NCBI GenBank assembly: GCA_947650285.1
Contig: CANTFL010001441.1
Span: 186,001 to 250,000, forward strand
Length of the DNA stretch: 64,000 bases
Direction of reading: 5' to 3'
From: Hyaloperonospora brassicae
Lineage: Eukaryota; Oomycota; Peronosporomycetes; Peronosporales; Peronosporaceae
Each line of letters starts with the position of its first letter. The first letter of the stretch is position 1. A model generated the notes under the pieces. The model was not told the origin of the DNA. It did not search any database and saw only the letters and a list, made by a program, of their open reading frames with translations. A program made the position numbers and the translations under genes. Of this stretch, positions 11,040 to 23,277 are shown piece after piece.

Positions 11040-11860
11040 CCGGCGGCATGCTCTGGGAGTGGCTTGTTATGCCACAAGGGATGGTAATGCCTCCGCCGCG
11101 TTTATTTAATTTGACATGAAATCTTTTCGATAGTTTTGAGACTTCTCTTTGAGTCTCTTTACGATGGATTCGTCTACAGGTAAATTGTAGATCGAAATTT
11201 GGGCGTGAAAATTTACCACCTTCACGTTAAACAAGGCCTTACAATTATGATCGATTATAGGATGCACGCCAGCCTCAAGAAGTGCAAATTTGTAACTAGC
11301 ATAACGCGACTTCTTGGCTGTATGGTTTATAAACACGGCGTACTCCCCACAATAAGATCAAGGCTATCACTATCTGGAATGTACTAGATGATGTCATGTG
11401 ACTCCATACGTTTCTAATCCCAGTGGCGTACTTGAACAAGAATCCGCGCAACTTCGGCAAGATGATCATTTATTTCTCTAATTAGACAAAGAGAAATAAA
11501 TCATGGAGTGGAGAGTGTAAAAACACCTTTGACAAATCAAAAAAGAATGTTGCAATCGCCTGATTTTTCGATTGCCGATCAAGACAAAATATTGAGCGTA
11601 ATATATAACGACAGCAATTTTGCAATCGGCTGCGCTTAAGTGCATATGATACAGGCAGACAAAGAAATTTCGTTGTTTGATATCAGTCGTCCGGCTGTAA
11701 CCAGATGAGCGCAAATTTTCCCTGCAGGACAACAAATGCCTCGTCATGAAGTGTGCACTGGCCAAGTTTTTGCGACTGTATCGTGAATGATATAATATTC
11801 ATCGTCTACATGGGTCACGCGTCATTACGCACGGCTTTGCTCAGTTTACACCTCTCGCAG
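11040..11860 (+). pseudogene. Relic RT / RNase H of Gypsy-A4 pol
   Basis: Plus-strand fragments in order: LWEWLVMPQG (A2: MLWEWLVMPQG) near 11048; LKKCKFVTSITRLLGCMVY (A2: LKKCIFAASEIPLLGCIVG) at 11274-11330; a diverged YLHKYSRNYAEM equivalent near 11433; and LVMKCALAKF (A2: LLAMKYALAKF) near 11740, followed by the VYTDHASLRTA region. Frame changes and stops lie between them. Confidence 0.65.
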
Positions 11861-11880
11861 AGAGGCGTAAACTGAGCAAG
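11836..11880. repeat. Long near-perfect hairpin in the A4 RNase H relic
   Basis: TTGCTCAGTTTAC, one unpaired position, then CCTCTC, a GCA loop, and the mirrored GAGAGG..GTAAACTGAGCAA form a stem of about 19 bp. The homologous site in A2 (near 32820-32850) holds only an interrupted quasi-palindrome. Confidence 0.7.
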
Positions 11881-13450
11881 ATGGATGTCGTTCTTCACGA
11901 AGCACATTCTTTGTGGACCATAAAATTGGACGACTGAACCTCATTGATGATGTTCTATCACACCGACCTGATATAGGGATGGCTGTATCACCTTACAGTA
12001 AAGATAAACCTACTGTTGCCATGTTTACTAGCATCATTCTATTAAATATCCTGTTATATAATGAATTTATACTCGTGATATATGCACAAGATACATGACT
12101 TGTCCGTTAAATGAATATTCGATTCATTGGCCCCCATGGATATAAAAGGCTGATGAGCAGCGTATAGTACGTCAGCGACAAGAAAAAGAACGATCGATTG
12201 ATGTACGATTCATCAGTCGTCGGCAACTATGGGTGTCACGATGCACCAAAACATGGACATTGTGGTAGATAAAAGACTAACGTCAAGGTAAATTGCGACT
12301 GTTACTGGTCACACCGGAAACATTTGTTTGCAAGTACATATAAGATTTCGAATTCCCAAACGAGTGAAGTCTAGACCTTCCTTCCTTGCGCCACGACAGC
12401 CTTCGACTTCTCCGGAAAAATCTGAAAGTCCGTTTCCATGATTTACGCTTACAGATTTCCCAAATGCGATCACAAGTATACTATGAGTCTTGCGTTGGTT
12501 GAACAACTTAGCAAGATGGTGAACTTTGTTGATGTTTCGAATTGATCCAAGCACAGGTCCATGCTTGAGGATTTAAACACGGAGGTATAACTACACAGAT
12601 AACCCCCCATTGAGCTGGTATTTGACAGAGACATTTAATTAACGGCGAATTGTAAGTAATTGACGCTATAATTTTTCGAAACTCGGCAGAAAAAGCTAAC
12701 ATCAGACCATCTTGAACCAGGTGGCTAGACAGAACGAGCCAATTAAGTCCTAGAATATATACCTCAAGGATGTGCCTACTTTTTTACGAGTCGGGGTGAT
12801 TTCTAACCGTTAGTTGACTTTGCCATCAATTATCCGGTGCATGAAAGAGACGTCACACACACCATTCTTTGTGACTTAAGCACCCAATCTACCCTTCCCC
12901 GCCTATCTAGAGTGTTGATATTGGTTAAGAGAAAATGGATCGCTCTAGCAACGATGTTGACTGGTTCTCAGCATGCATCGTGTTAATTCTCGATGCGATT
13001 TTTTGACATTTACGCAAGCGATGATAAACTGCACGCAATTTTTATAAATAGCGATGAAGCTCTATACAGGTGATTGTGAAGATGCTGCTGTATTTGGCAT
13101 CACCAATGACTATTTCGACAAGGATGTTTACTATCGATAAAGACAAAGAGTAGATAATCCGATTAGTAGTGCGCACAAAGCGCAATGAACAAGGCAAAAT
13201 CGAGTCAGCAGAATATTCATTGCCTTGAGAGGTAGTGGTCCGTTTTGTGCAGATATTCACCGCTAACGCGAAGAACTGATAGAAGCAAAACGACGACCAG
13301 ACTGGAAGAGCAAATGTGATTTTAAATAACGACCAATTCATAATGCTATGGTAAAGTTACTTGTTCGTGTAGTGACTAAATATACAGTAAAATATCAATG
13401 CTTAACACATCTTTCCGACTCGCGCGTTGCGCCGGCAAGTCAACGCATAA

Positions 13451-13639
13451 GTGATTATTCTGACACGTAGAATACGTACGCATCCGACGTTCTACGGGAG
13501 GTGCTTCCGCATGTGCTGTCAGTACGAGGCCTTCCTACGACCATACGATATCCTTAAATTTAAGAATCTTCAACAGACACTCACGCTCAATCTCCAGGCA
13601 ATTGGCCTCGTCGCGCAACGAAAGGACCTTTCCACTTGA
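13451..13639 (+). pseudogene. Relic integrase C-terminal tail of Gypsy-A4
   Basis: The frame reads RRIRTHPTFYGRCFRMCCQY and later KFKNLQQTLTLNLQAIGLVAQ, matching A1 [20 protein letters not shown] and [20 protein letters not shown]. This is the segment between the integrase core and the chromodomain. It is open here, but the flanks are decayed. Confidence 0.7.
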
Positions 13640-13845
13640 TAAAAATAATCATTAGGATCCGATTCCAGCTCGTCAAGAAGAAGATTATGTCTTGTTCGTT
13701 TTGCAACTATGCGAGAGCATAATATGTAAGATTCTTCGCACGACCGTCTTGATGCCTCTGCGCACGTTTCGGTCAAAGAGCGCCGCCTATCCTGCTTGTG
13801 CTTTACATCCTTGAGAAATACAAGGATTACGTGATCCATCCCGTG

Positions 13846-14235
13846 TGTAACGGGGCAGCCCGTAACATGAAATTGCCATTTGAGAGATAATGACAATAAA
13901 GAATATTAAGTTAATATTCTTTTAACAATATCATCAATAGTGGTGATATTGATGGGCCGACCAAGGGTCTTCTCATTGGTTGATATCTTGATGATATCAA
14001 CCCACCAATCGCCGCAAGACGCGCGCAATGAGTGGTGAGTAGACTTCGTCATACATTCAGTCAGATTAGTATAATTAAGTCAGGTTAAACAGAGAGACAG
14101 TAGCAAAAAGACTTAATCACATTAATATAACAGTTTTACTTTTCCCTTATCTACGCTTCCTCATTTGCCTCGTGTACGTCTGTCGGGGCACCTAAACCCT
14201 TGCGTTAAGTTCACGCAAGGGTGTGCCCCGTTACA
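13846..14235 (+). repeat. Solo LTR of Gypsy-A, TSD CCGTG
   Basis: A 390-bp LTR beginning TGTAACGGGGCAGCCCG and ending GTGCCCCGTTACA. CCGTG precedes (13841-13845) and follows (14236-14240) it exactly, so it inserted into the A4 relic and then lost its interior. Its orientation is opposite to A1 and A2. Confidence 0.85.
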
Positions 14236-14240
14236 CCGTG

Positions 14241-15797
14241 GACATTAAGATTGTCCGGCAAATGACCACGCTCTGGAATTATTGCCTCCATCCCATATTT
14301 GTGTGGACTCGCGCAATGACCATCGCTATCTTATGGAGAGTATCTTGAATTAATGTGACCTGATAAAGGTCCGGACAATCAATCGCTTCCGATGTCGTGG
14401 TTATCCGCTTTCTACAAACAGTTGGAAACATTGCTCCGAGTCGACGGTTTACTTTTTGGGCATCGTCGATCTGTATGACGAGGCCCAGCATCAGGAGCGG
14501 GAGTGCAGACGGAGAAAGAATGCTCGAAGCATTTTTGAAGGGTATGGAAAGTATCAATCGTTTCGTACATCGTGTAAGATATACTAGCCGTTCACTAAGG
14601 CTTATAAGGAAGGTTCGTATCCCTAGAGACGCGACCTGAGTTTTCAATACAACTCAGGCGATGATAAACCCACGAGCGACGGAGCAAGTCTGCCTCTCTT
14701 GACAATAATTGAGTCTGTACCGTGCACTAATGTAGGATTACTTCTCATACCTACTGAGAGCAGCAATAGGCATGTCAAACCAGGCTTCAACGCTAGCATA
14801 TTTTCTTATTTTAAATAAGAAAATGTAGGCCTGTATCAACAAATTCCCATAACGACGATAATGTCCGTGGTATTATCGGTGGCTGAAAAATACATTGAAG
14901 TAAGCTCATTCATAGTGCGATTATTAATAGCAGTGACATCAAGACGATGGGATGCAAGGCGATAGTTGAGGATTGATACCCCTTTCAATATTCAATCCAT
15001 ATCACTACTCAAACTTCATCGTCGAGGCATTTATAATACGTTATCATGATTCAGACGCAAACTTTGTGATCAACCTCCTCCTGCGTGGTGACAACGAAAG
15101 TAGTGACACCACGGATGACATCATTGCGTTGATCAGCTTGATTCCGAATACTCAGAACAGAGTCCATAGCGGTATCACAATTGTCAGAACCATCTTGTGA
15201 CGCACTCGTCTTAAGATCAGGAAATTGCAATCGACTCCATCCCAGAAACAATTCGTCTACTTCATTGGAAGACTCAAACATTCCGCGACGCAAGTTTTTC
15301 ATGACCTGAAGATTCTGGACTTGACCGAGGCGTCGTCATTTTCTCGTTCCGCCATTTACTAGCAGGCTGAGCAGATGAATACAAGTTAAACGGAAGATCT
15401 GACTCTCCCGGGTGGACAATATCCATTCGAAATCGTTTTGCGACAAGGGACATCCACACGCGAAAGAATCTGCGGGTTGTAATTAGCTGCACGTAGCTTG
15501 TTGCCACATGCACCGGCAACAATTGGCGTTAAAGGCTGCTTAGTCGATACAGCAGGCGAAATAATACCTGCTTCCGAGTCTTTGCTTGACTTCTGGTCTG
15601 CTGCACGCATTCTTGCAGCCGCGCTTGCAACAGCCTCTGCCGCACACCGCATGGACTATAAAATTGTGCTCGGAAAAGTAGAAATGCGTTGCTTGTTTTA
15701 AACATGTGTTCCCTTTTCCAAAGCGATCCAATTGTAATACACCCTGTCACCAATTATCCGTGATTCAGTCACTCAACTGACAGATTATTACGAATGT
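14241..15797. other. Presumed 3' part of the A4 relic, no readable gene
   Basis: By position this should contain the chromodomain and antisense-ORF remains of A4, but I could not align it convincingly with A2. Short open frames here have no recognisable motif. Confidence 0.35.
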
Positions 15798-16150
15798 TGT
15801 GGCGGGGTAAGCCCATCAAATTTTATTGACACGAAGAGACTATGTAAATATATTCTTCATTGGTATATTATTGCAATATTTCACTTGCGAGTCCATATTG
15901 TTGTGATGTTACAATTTTGAGGTCCAGTCGATACCGCTTCACTTACTAATTGATATAGGGTGTGACATCAACCAAATAAACCATCGATCGCTGCTAGGTG
16001 CGCGCGATGGAGGGTGAGTAGGTTTCTACATTCGAAGTATGTGGTAAAGTTAGTGTAAGTAAGATAGAGAGTGATCCTAACAAGGCTCAAGTACATTACA
16101 TATATTGTTCTACGCTCTCACCTTGTTAACAAACTTTGCTCAAACCAACA
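15798..16150 (+). repeat. Relic 3' LTR of Gypsy-A4
   Basis: It starts TGTGGCGGGGTAAGCCC, a diverged TGTAACGGGGCAGCCCG. The LTR core is visible around 15990 (a diverged CATCAACC..ACCATCGATCGC..GCGCGCGATGG..GGTGAGTAGG). The end is not clear and is set approximately. Confidence 0.45.
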
Positions 16151-16964
16151 ATTCTTCCGCATATACGGTGTAGATAAATTTGGAAGCACACACCCTTGTA
16201 CTGTTGCAGTACAAGTGCGTACCAGTTAATGGTAAGAGGTGCGCCCCGCTCCGGTACGCTTCGTGTTTATAATGTGCAACGAGAATATGGTCTTCATCTA
16301 ATTTAACTGGAAATTTTGATCTATTCGAAGTTTCTTGGTGATGTGCTCCCAGCTGTCCATGCAAATATAGCCTTACTTTTCCATCCTTGGTACGATGTGT
16401 ACATGTTGTGTTGTCATTCAAATGTATCGAGATAAGGCTCTTGTTAGTCTCTGTTTCGATTGGATTTGTTCAATTGCGGGGCGTTGCACATTCGCCAACA
16501 CACTTATATACCTAATCGTTTTATACGGTGCCTACAGCGCTTACGCAGTTTTAGAAGCCCGAAATTACGTATTGGTCGTTAGCGTCTGTAAGGCTCCCCC
16601 GTTCTCTTCCTAATATGGCATATGTGACCATTGCACAACCGAAGCAGCCACCATTCTGCTAAAAACATTTTCCACCCTCATTGTGCGAGTATTTTGCATC
16701 TCTCGTGCATAATTCGTCAGCTGCATCATCGCTCATTCAATTACATCTTCTCAACCTACGTCGATCAGTTTTTTTGGCAAAGCGTTGTATCGCAATACAG
16801 TGCCTAAGTCGATATATAAAAGTCGATACCCAAAAGTCGATCAATAAACGTTGATAGGCCTATAGCTCGCGGGGTTAGATGATTCTACTCGTGTTATCAA
16901 TCCACTTAATCGACTTCTAGTATCTACCAAAGATCAACTGTGTCTTTGACGACAGCACCGATTC
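16151..16964. other. AT-rich stretch without a recognised gene, possible exon end at 16911
   Basis: A minus-strand frame at 16140-16421 is open for 93 codons but shows no motif. At the right end, just before the A1 insertion, TTCTAG at about 16916-16921 is followed by an open frame that continues past A1 (see 24846). Confidence 0.3.
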
Positions 16965-17349
16965 TGTAACGGGGCACACCCTTGCGTGAACTTAACGCAA
17001 GGGTTTAGGTGCCCCGACAGACGTACACGAGTCAAACGAGGAAGCGTAGATAAGGGAAAACTGTTGTGTTAATATAATTAAGTCTTTTTGCTACTGTCTC
17101 TCTGTTTGACTTAACTTAATTATGCTAATGTAACTGCATGTATGGTGACGTCTCGTCACCACTCATTGCGCGCGTCTTGCGGCGATTGGTGGGTTGATTT
17201 CATCAAGATATCAACCAATGAACAGACTCTTTGGTCGACCCTTCAATATCACCACTTCGGTGATATTGTTCAAAGAATATTCAACGTAATATTCTTCATT
17301 GTCGCTTTCCTTGACGTGACAATTCCATGTAACGGGCTGCCCCGTTACA
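16965..17349 (-). repeat. A1 3' LTR (385 bp)
   Basis: It starts TGTAACGGGGCACACC and ends GGGCTGCCCCGTTACA on the plus strand. Both ends carry the same 12-bp terminal inverted repeat TGTAACGGGGCA. Internal stems include a nested CGGGGCA..CCCTTGCG..CGCAAGGG..TGCCCCG structure at the left end. Confidence 0.9.
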
Positions 17350-17361
17350 TCACCCCCCTCT
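17350..17361 (-). other. A1 polypurine tract
   Basis: On the minus strand GAGGGGGGTGA directly precedes the 3' LTR, the usual plus-strand DNA primer position. It fixes the element's transcription as right to left. Confidence 0.75.
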
Positions 17362-17483
17362 TAAATGATAGCCATCGTGTGACTGTCGAAAATCATGGCG
17401 ACCACCCGTTGTGCGCCATTGGGACAGGGAGCACTTGTTGGGTCAATTCCGTTCATAACTCAACCTGACCTCGCATAGTTAAC

Positions 17484-19107
17484 ATGTCTATACGGGGTGA
17501 CTCAAGGCACATAGAGTCTGTGCCTGTGCCAGCTTCTGCGGCAGACGATTCGCCGTCTGCTGCTCGTTCTTCGCCTGCAGCAAGAGATGCTGCAGGTGCA
17601 CGCGGTACAGCACCGCGTGCGCATGATGACCCCGACATTGAGGTCTTCTACTCTGGCGAGTCAGAAGTGTCTGACTCGGGCAATGTTGCAGAAGCGTCTC
17701 GATCACCGGCGACGCCTCAGTATTCGCCAAGGCCACTGCCGAACGAACGGACTCGTGACATGCTTCACAGTCTGTTCGGCAGTGATGATGAGTCTGATGA
17801 TGAGTATGTTTGCTCATCACCGCAATCAGCTCTTGCTCCTTCGCACGAGCGACTTGACGATGGTGCAACCCATCGTCATACTGACAACCGTGGTACCGAC
17901 AAGGGCGCCACTGTGAAGCGTGATGAGCTGAAGCCGCGGCGTTTGCCTGAACGGCTCATCAATGGCTTGTCTCACGAGACAAGCCAACACCATCATACCC
18001 TTATTCGATGCGAATAAGCTTCACGGCTTGGATTCCAGCGCGAGCAACATTCGCGCTGAGGAAGAATTTTATCTCGATGTCTTCCTTAGAGATCGATGGT
18101 AAAACAGCAACCAAAAGCGTGACAAGGCCTCGCTTTTGGCTGCATGGAACGCATTCGTCCAAAACGTAAAGAATTTTTTGGACAGGAAGGGTGGCTCAAG
18201 AAGCTTGAGGCGACACGCCTCAGGTTCGAAAAGCGAACGCCAACCGTTGCAAGGTACCGGTTGCATCGTTTGTCGAATGAGGCCGGCATTCCATGCCTCA
18301 CTTGGAGAGACCCTTGTGTGAGTTGTGCTGACAACTCGCAACGTGCGCAGAGGGATGTTTATTCCCTCGATTCGCCCTGGGGGAGGGCACACATCTCGGC
18401 TGAGATGCGTGACGCGATTGCAAACTTGCAATCCGTCTACAAGCGCCAAAAGCGCGTGTTTAACGATGGTCCCTCGGATCAATCGGATGAGTCTCGTCAT
18501 ACTAGCGGACGAGACCTTCAAAATCCATCAACAGCTGAGAGCAAGGCTCCCAGCTGTTCCAAGAGGGTGGATACCTCCGCCACTGGACGAGGTAGCTCGT
18601 CCTTGATCCTGAATCGTCACGGTGGTTCAAGATACGCTCCACTAGGAAGCGTTGACCACCGTGAGAGTCCACCAAAGAATGTGGTGGAGGAGGAAAGACC
18701 TCCTCCAGAGCCCCAGGCCTACCATCTCGACCCTTACGAGATGGATCGCGCAATCGATGAATTGTGCGATGACTTGAAGCACGAGCGCGACCGGCGCTAC
18801 GCTTTGACCGATACCGTGCGGAAGAACCGCAAGGATCGCGAGGCTGATCGGGCGAGAGACCGCGCCGATTACGCCACAGCGCAGCTTCAGGTCAAGCGGG
18901 ATGTCCGCTCCCTATTCGGCGAGCTGGCGACAGCTCGCAGGGAGATATCTCGGTTGAGCTCCTAGGTATCATATCTGCGCGACCAGACGGATCGTCTGGA
19001 GCGCGAACGCAAGAACTTGATAAATGTTCTTGAACGTGGGGCTATCTTCATCGGAAGAAGAAGGCTCGTACTGAAAGTACGGCCTGAGCCTCCCAACGTA
19101 AAACGTA
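17484..19107 (+). pseudogene. A1 antisense ORF, broken copy
   Basis: This is the equivalent of the intact 534-codon antisense ORF of A2. The first part (17484-18017) matches A2 residues 1-170, including [18 protein letters not shown] 2-bp deletion near 17990 relative to A2 shifts the frame, and a stop follows. The second part (18144-18965) resumes the homologous frame ([14 protein letters not shown]..) and then meets TAG where A2 reads [10 protein letters not shown]. Conserved protein segments on both sides of the breaks show that the ancestor encoded the whole protein. It lies opposite the A1 chromodomain and integrase tail. Confidence 0.7.
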
Positions 19108-22100
19108 GGGTGCGCACGCATCCTACGTGGCAATTCGGTCGTGTATGCATTGCCCTTGCGATGCAACACTCGAAATGGCCCAATGTACTTCGGCAGTAGT
19201 TTATTACTGCCGACACTAGTGACTGCATGTCCAGATAAGTTTACCGTAGACAGTAGTACTAGATCGTTAACTTTAAATGAAAGAACATTTGCTCTTCCAT
19301 TCTTGTCTGCGTTCCGTTTCTGACGGTCCACCGCATTTGCGATGGAGTCCTGAACAAAACGGACTACCGCTTCTCGAGTCAGCAGGAAGTTCTCTGCTGA
19401 CTCTTTGTTTTGTCATTCAGTGCGCTTCGTGCGCACTGCTAAGAGATTGGTTTCTTCTTCAGCGAGGTTGTCTTCTTCCTCGCTGGAATAATCGTTGACG
19501 ATGCTGAATGTACCAGCATCGTCATCATCATCCGAGTCAATAATAGCGTCGTCACTATTATTGAGATGATCTTCTTCATCGATGTCGACCTGATCGACAT
19601 CGGCATCATACGTGACGACGGTAGCGTCGACACGTGATGAGCAAGAGCCAAAACGGTTTTTGCTGGATCGAGTCCCTCCCCCCATTATCCAAGAGTCACA
19701 CTCTAGAAGGGCGGGCACATGTGGATGGAAACGAGTGGACTTGTCCTCGTAGGATCTCTTCGAGGACACAGTTCGCCCGTTCAGTCTGACCATCCGTTTC
19801 GGGATGATCAGAGGTTGACATCTTCAACCATGTTCCCAATGTGCGCAACACGGATTGCCAAAGTTCCGCCGTGAACCGAGGGTCACGGTCAGATACGAGT
19901 TTACGGGGCAACCCGTGGAGTCGGAAGATCGTGTCAAGAAAGACACGAGCACAGCCGGGTGCCGTGGTGGACTCGGGCACTGCAGCAAGATGCACCATCT
20001 TGCTGAACCGATCAACGAACACAAGAATGCCATAATTCTTGTGGTCGTCTTCGGGAAACCCGAAGACGAAGTCCATTGAAACGGACTGCCAGCACTCTGC
20101 CGGAACAGACAGAGGCTGTAATGGTGGGCGGGATGAAGGAATAGGCTTCAACCGTTGACAAACCTCGCAAGCACGTATCTACTTGCGTACAAACTGATAC
20201 TGGCGGGGTCAGTAAGAGTCACGACTTACCGGGAGGTAAGTCTTTTCTCTTCCACGATGGCCACCTGTTGGGGTATCGTGACACTCATACATGATGCGTA
20301 ATCGAAAATCATGATGAGCGGGGACGACGACACGAGGCGTGTCGCCGTCAACGGCTGTATAGTATAACAGTCCGTTACGCGTTGTGTACCGATCCGATAA
20401 GGATCGGTACAAAGCCGGTAAGTTCCTCATGGATTTACTGGATGGATCCACCAGATGATTCATTAATCGCAGAAGATCCTTATCTTCTCCGTATGCCTTT
20501 CGTACGTCTTCAAGTAAACTGAACGACGAAACACTGGCTGACAGTGTTGCAACAGTTGGCAAAGCCTCACTGTTGAATTGTGCGTCCGGCTCGAAATCGG
20601 GACTGCGCGAAAGCGCATCAGCGACGACATTATATCGTCCTGGTTCATACTCCACGGAGAAGTTATACTCCGCGAAGAAAGACAGCCACCTCGCCATCCT
20701 TTGCGAGAGGTGTGGGCTGTTTACGGCCGTGGGTAGTGACGCATGGTCCGTATCGACAACAAACGATCTATCTCCGAGGAGATAGACGCGAAACTTAGCC
20801 AGTGCGTACTTCATGGCAAGGAGTTCCTTGTCATGCACTGGGTAATTACGCTCAGCTGCCTGCAGCTGACGCGACTGATAACAGATGACGCGCTCCGCGC
20901 CATCTGCATCAAATTGCATAAACGCACAGCCGATCGCAAAATCGCTGGCGTCACAGACCACATGAAATGGTCTGTCCTGATCTGCAATCGCCCTGATCGG
21001 CGACTGCATCAAGCTCCTCTTGATACCTTCAAAGGAACTCTGACAGTCAGCGTTCCATGACCACTTGACATTTTTCTTGAGCAAGCAAGAAAGATGTACC
21101 GTCATCTCGGCGTAGTTGCGGGAGTACTTATGCAAGTACGCCGCTAGTCCAAGGAGCTTCCTTAGTCCCTTGACATCGACTGGCACTGGCCAGTCGGTTG
21201 TCGCCTTGATCTTTTCGGGATCAGGGCGTACGCCTTGTTTGCCGACGATGCACCCAAGAAGTGGTATTTCGCTAGCCGCGAATATACACTTCTTGAGGTT
21301 TGCGTACAACTTATGCTTGCGCATAGGTTGAATGACTTGACGAATGTGAGTTCTATGAACTTCAGCGTCCGTCTTTCCGTCCATAGCCCGGATATGGACG
21401 AGAACATCGTCAATGTAACAAGGCGCGAAGTCTCGCACCGGTCTCAACAGATTTGTAACACATCTGTTGAAAGTAGCAGGGGTATTGCTCAGCCCCCGTG
21501 GCATCACTAGCCCCTCCCATAGCATACCGCTGGAGGTGCTCACTGCTGTGTACGGGACGTCCCGTTCACGCATCAGGATCTGATAGAATCCGTCCATCAG
21601 ATCCATGGACGAAAAGATGGTACTCTTGGACATGCCATCTATGATTACGTCCTTCCTCTGTATCGGCGTCTGAGCCGGTACCGTTGCAGCGTTCAACTTG
21701 TTGAATGCGTGCACTATCCGCCATCCTCCTGTGGCCCTTCGCACACAGAAGGTCGGAAAGCTGTGAGAGGATATCGATTCCATCACAATACCCGCTGCTA
21801 AGCGATCGGCAAAGAACTTGTCGATCGCTAGTACTTGTTCACGAGGCAGTGGCCACTTCTTCATGACACAGTACTTCGAGACCGGTTTGAGCTCGATCTC
21901 GTGTCGAGTGCCTTTGTCCTTAGGCAACTCGCAAGGCACGGATTCAGGGAATACATCCTTGAATTTGATCAAATCCTTATACAAAGGATTTGACTGAAGT
22001 GACTCCCAGGATTGAGACGTGTATCGCTCAATCTGAGTCTTCTCATCGAGGACACTTTCGTCCATCGATGAGCTGCTGAGAACCCGTTCGTTCTCAGCAA

Positions 22101-23277
22101 ATACAGTCGACGACCAAATATCGGCCACATACTCATCCTCTGTGACGAGTATGCAGATCTGTTTGACTTTGCCACTACGCAGATCACTCAAGAACCGTTT
22201 CGGTTCTAGAGTTGGCAACTGAGTTATCTCCGAAGTTAACTTCGGAGGCACAATCTGATCAAGCGTATAAGCGCCTACGCTTGATCCGTCATTGACCAAG
22301 ACGTTCAACGTCTCGGTTTCTTCCTGGGAACTTCGTTCCACAGGTTGCTGAAGGCCTAATCCTTCAGCAAGTGACTCTTGAGGAATTCCTTCCTCAAGTA
22401 GGTGGGGACTTATTCCCTCGACGTCTTCTGACTGTGGCTGTGCAACCACAGTCAGGGACCGATCCTCTACGGTCGACTCTCCAGTCGACCTAGGATATCC
22501 GTGTTGCCTCTTGTGGTCAACCGGTTTACTCTTGCTGGGATGTCGCCCGCTAGGCGTACATCCACGTCCCAGTCCACTCGACTTCTTCGAGTGGTGGACC
22601 TTCGGCGCCGCCTGTACTTCTGTACAGCCGCCGGGAACTTGCTCCACAGTGTAGTGATCAACTACACTGTGATCTTGTGCAGTCTTGCTAACGACTGTAC
22701 TGCAAGTGAGGCCATCGCACTCACTCGCAGAGCATCCACACGCTTGTGGACGCTCCAAGATGTTCATCAGATGGCCATCTGATGAACAAGCGGCAGGCAT
22801 CTTTACGGATCGATGCTGCCAGCTCACCCTTGGCTCGTACTTTCTGAGCCAAGATAATCCCAGGATGACATCAAATTTGTCATCCAGATCCAGTGCGATG
22901 AATTCATTATCGTACTGTTCGCCCTCTAACGTGTAGTGGATTCCTACTACACGTTTCTCAACGGTAATCGATGCGCCTGTTGCAAGGCGAACCGTCATCC
23001 TCGTGAGGGGAATGTCGCGCTCCACGAACTTGAGCCTACGATCCTCTAGTGACTGGCGATGAACAAAGTTGTTCGACGCCCCACAGTCTACTAGGGCACG
23101 AAGCGACAAATCATTTGTCGCTTCCAACTTCAAGGTGATGAGCGAAACGTCATCACCAGGTGCAGAGACACACAATGATTGTGTATCTGGAGCAACTTTC
23201 GTCAAGAGATTTGCAAATTCTCTTGAGGTTGCTAAATCAGTAGAGCGCTCCGCCCCTACTGACCCTGTCCATTTTTT
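18502..23277 (-). pseudogene. A1 pol polyprotein (PR-RT-RNaseH-IN-chromodomain), broken
   Basis: The -1 frame is open from the slippery site at 23277 to TGA at 20209. It contains a protease with VDCGASNNF (active-site Asp codon at 23086-23088; Cys where Ser/Thr is usual), RT with YIDDVLVH (codons at 21406-21417) and RNase H (VVCDASDFAIGCAF). The zinc-binding part of integrase (YECHDTPTGGHRGREKTY) is followed by Trp-to-TGA and Tyr-to-TAG changes. The integrase core (MDFVFGFPED, VSDRDPRF, DGQTERANCVLEE) continues to about 19730, where about 98 bp present in A2 are missing. The integrase tail lies at 18969-19331 and the chromodomain ([17 protein letters not shown]) at 18520-18690, with a TAG near its end. 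Not functional. Confidence 0.85.
23237..23277 (-). promoter_or_regulatory. A1 copy of the gag-pol -1 frameshift signal
   Basis: The heptamer A AAA AAT (23271-23277) is followed by an 8-nt spacer and a 9-bp stem (23254-23262 with 23237-23245, 8-nt loop). Compared with A2 one G-C pair has become a G-T wobble, so pairing is preserved. The gag frame meets TAG at 23256-23258, and the -1 frame enters pol. Confidence 0.55.

Larger units (their letters stand above)
6858..16150 (+). mobile_element. Ancient degenerate Gypsy-A copy (A4), interrupted by later insertions
   Basis: Plus-strand relics occur in correct element order: a 5' LTR beginning TGTAACGGGGTCAGCCCG (6858), a gag relic (7380-8110), a protease-RT linker relic (8857-9046), RT/RNase H relics (11040-11860), an integrase-tail relic (13451-13639) and a 3' LTR (15798-). 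Each is recognisable by alignment to the A1 and A2 copies. After subtracting the three inserted LTRs (9106-9631, 9632-about 10450, 13846-14235) the length is about 7.5 kb, close to the 7.9 kb of A1 and A2. Every coding segment carries several stops and frameshifts. The right boundary is approximate. Confidence 0.7.

Noticed and set aside
16140..16421. Minus-strand frame of 93 codons between A4 and A1
   Set aside because: Text looks moderately protein-like, but it partly overlaps relic LTR sequence and no family was recognised.
19001..19331. Possible long non-coding RNA or second gene opposite the A1 integrase tail
   Set aside because: Explained by the antisense ORF end and integrase tail; nothing independent is visible.
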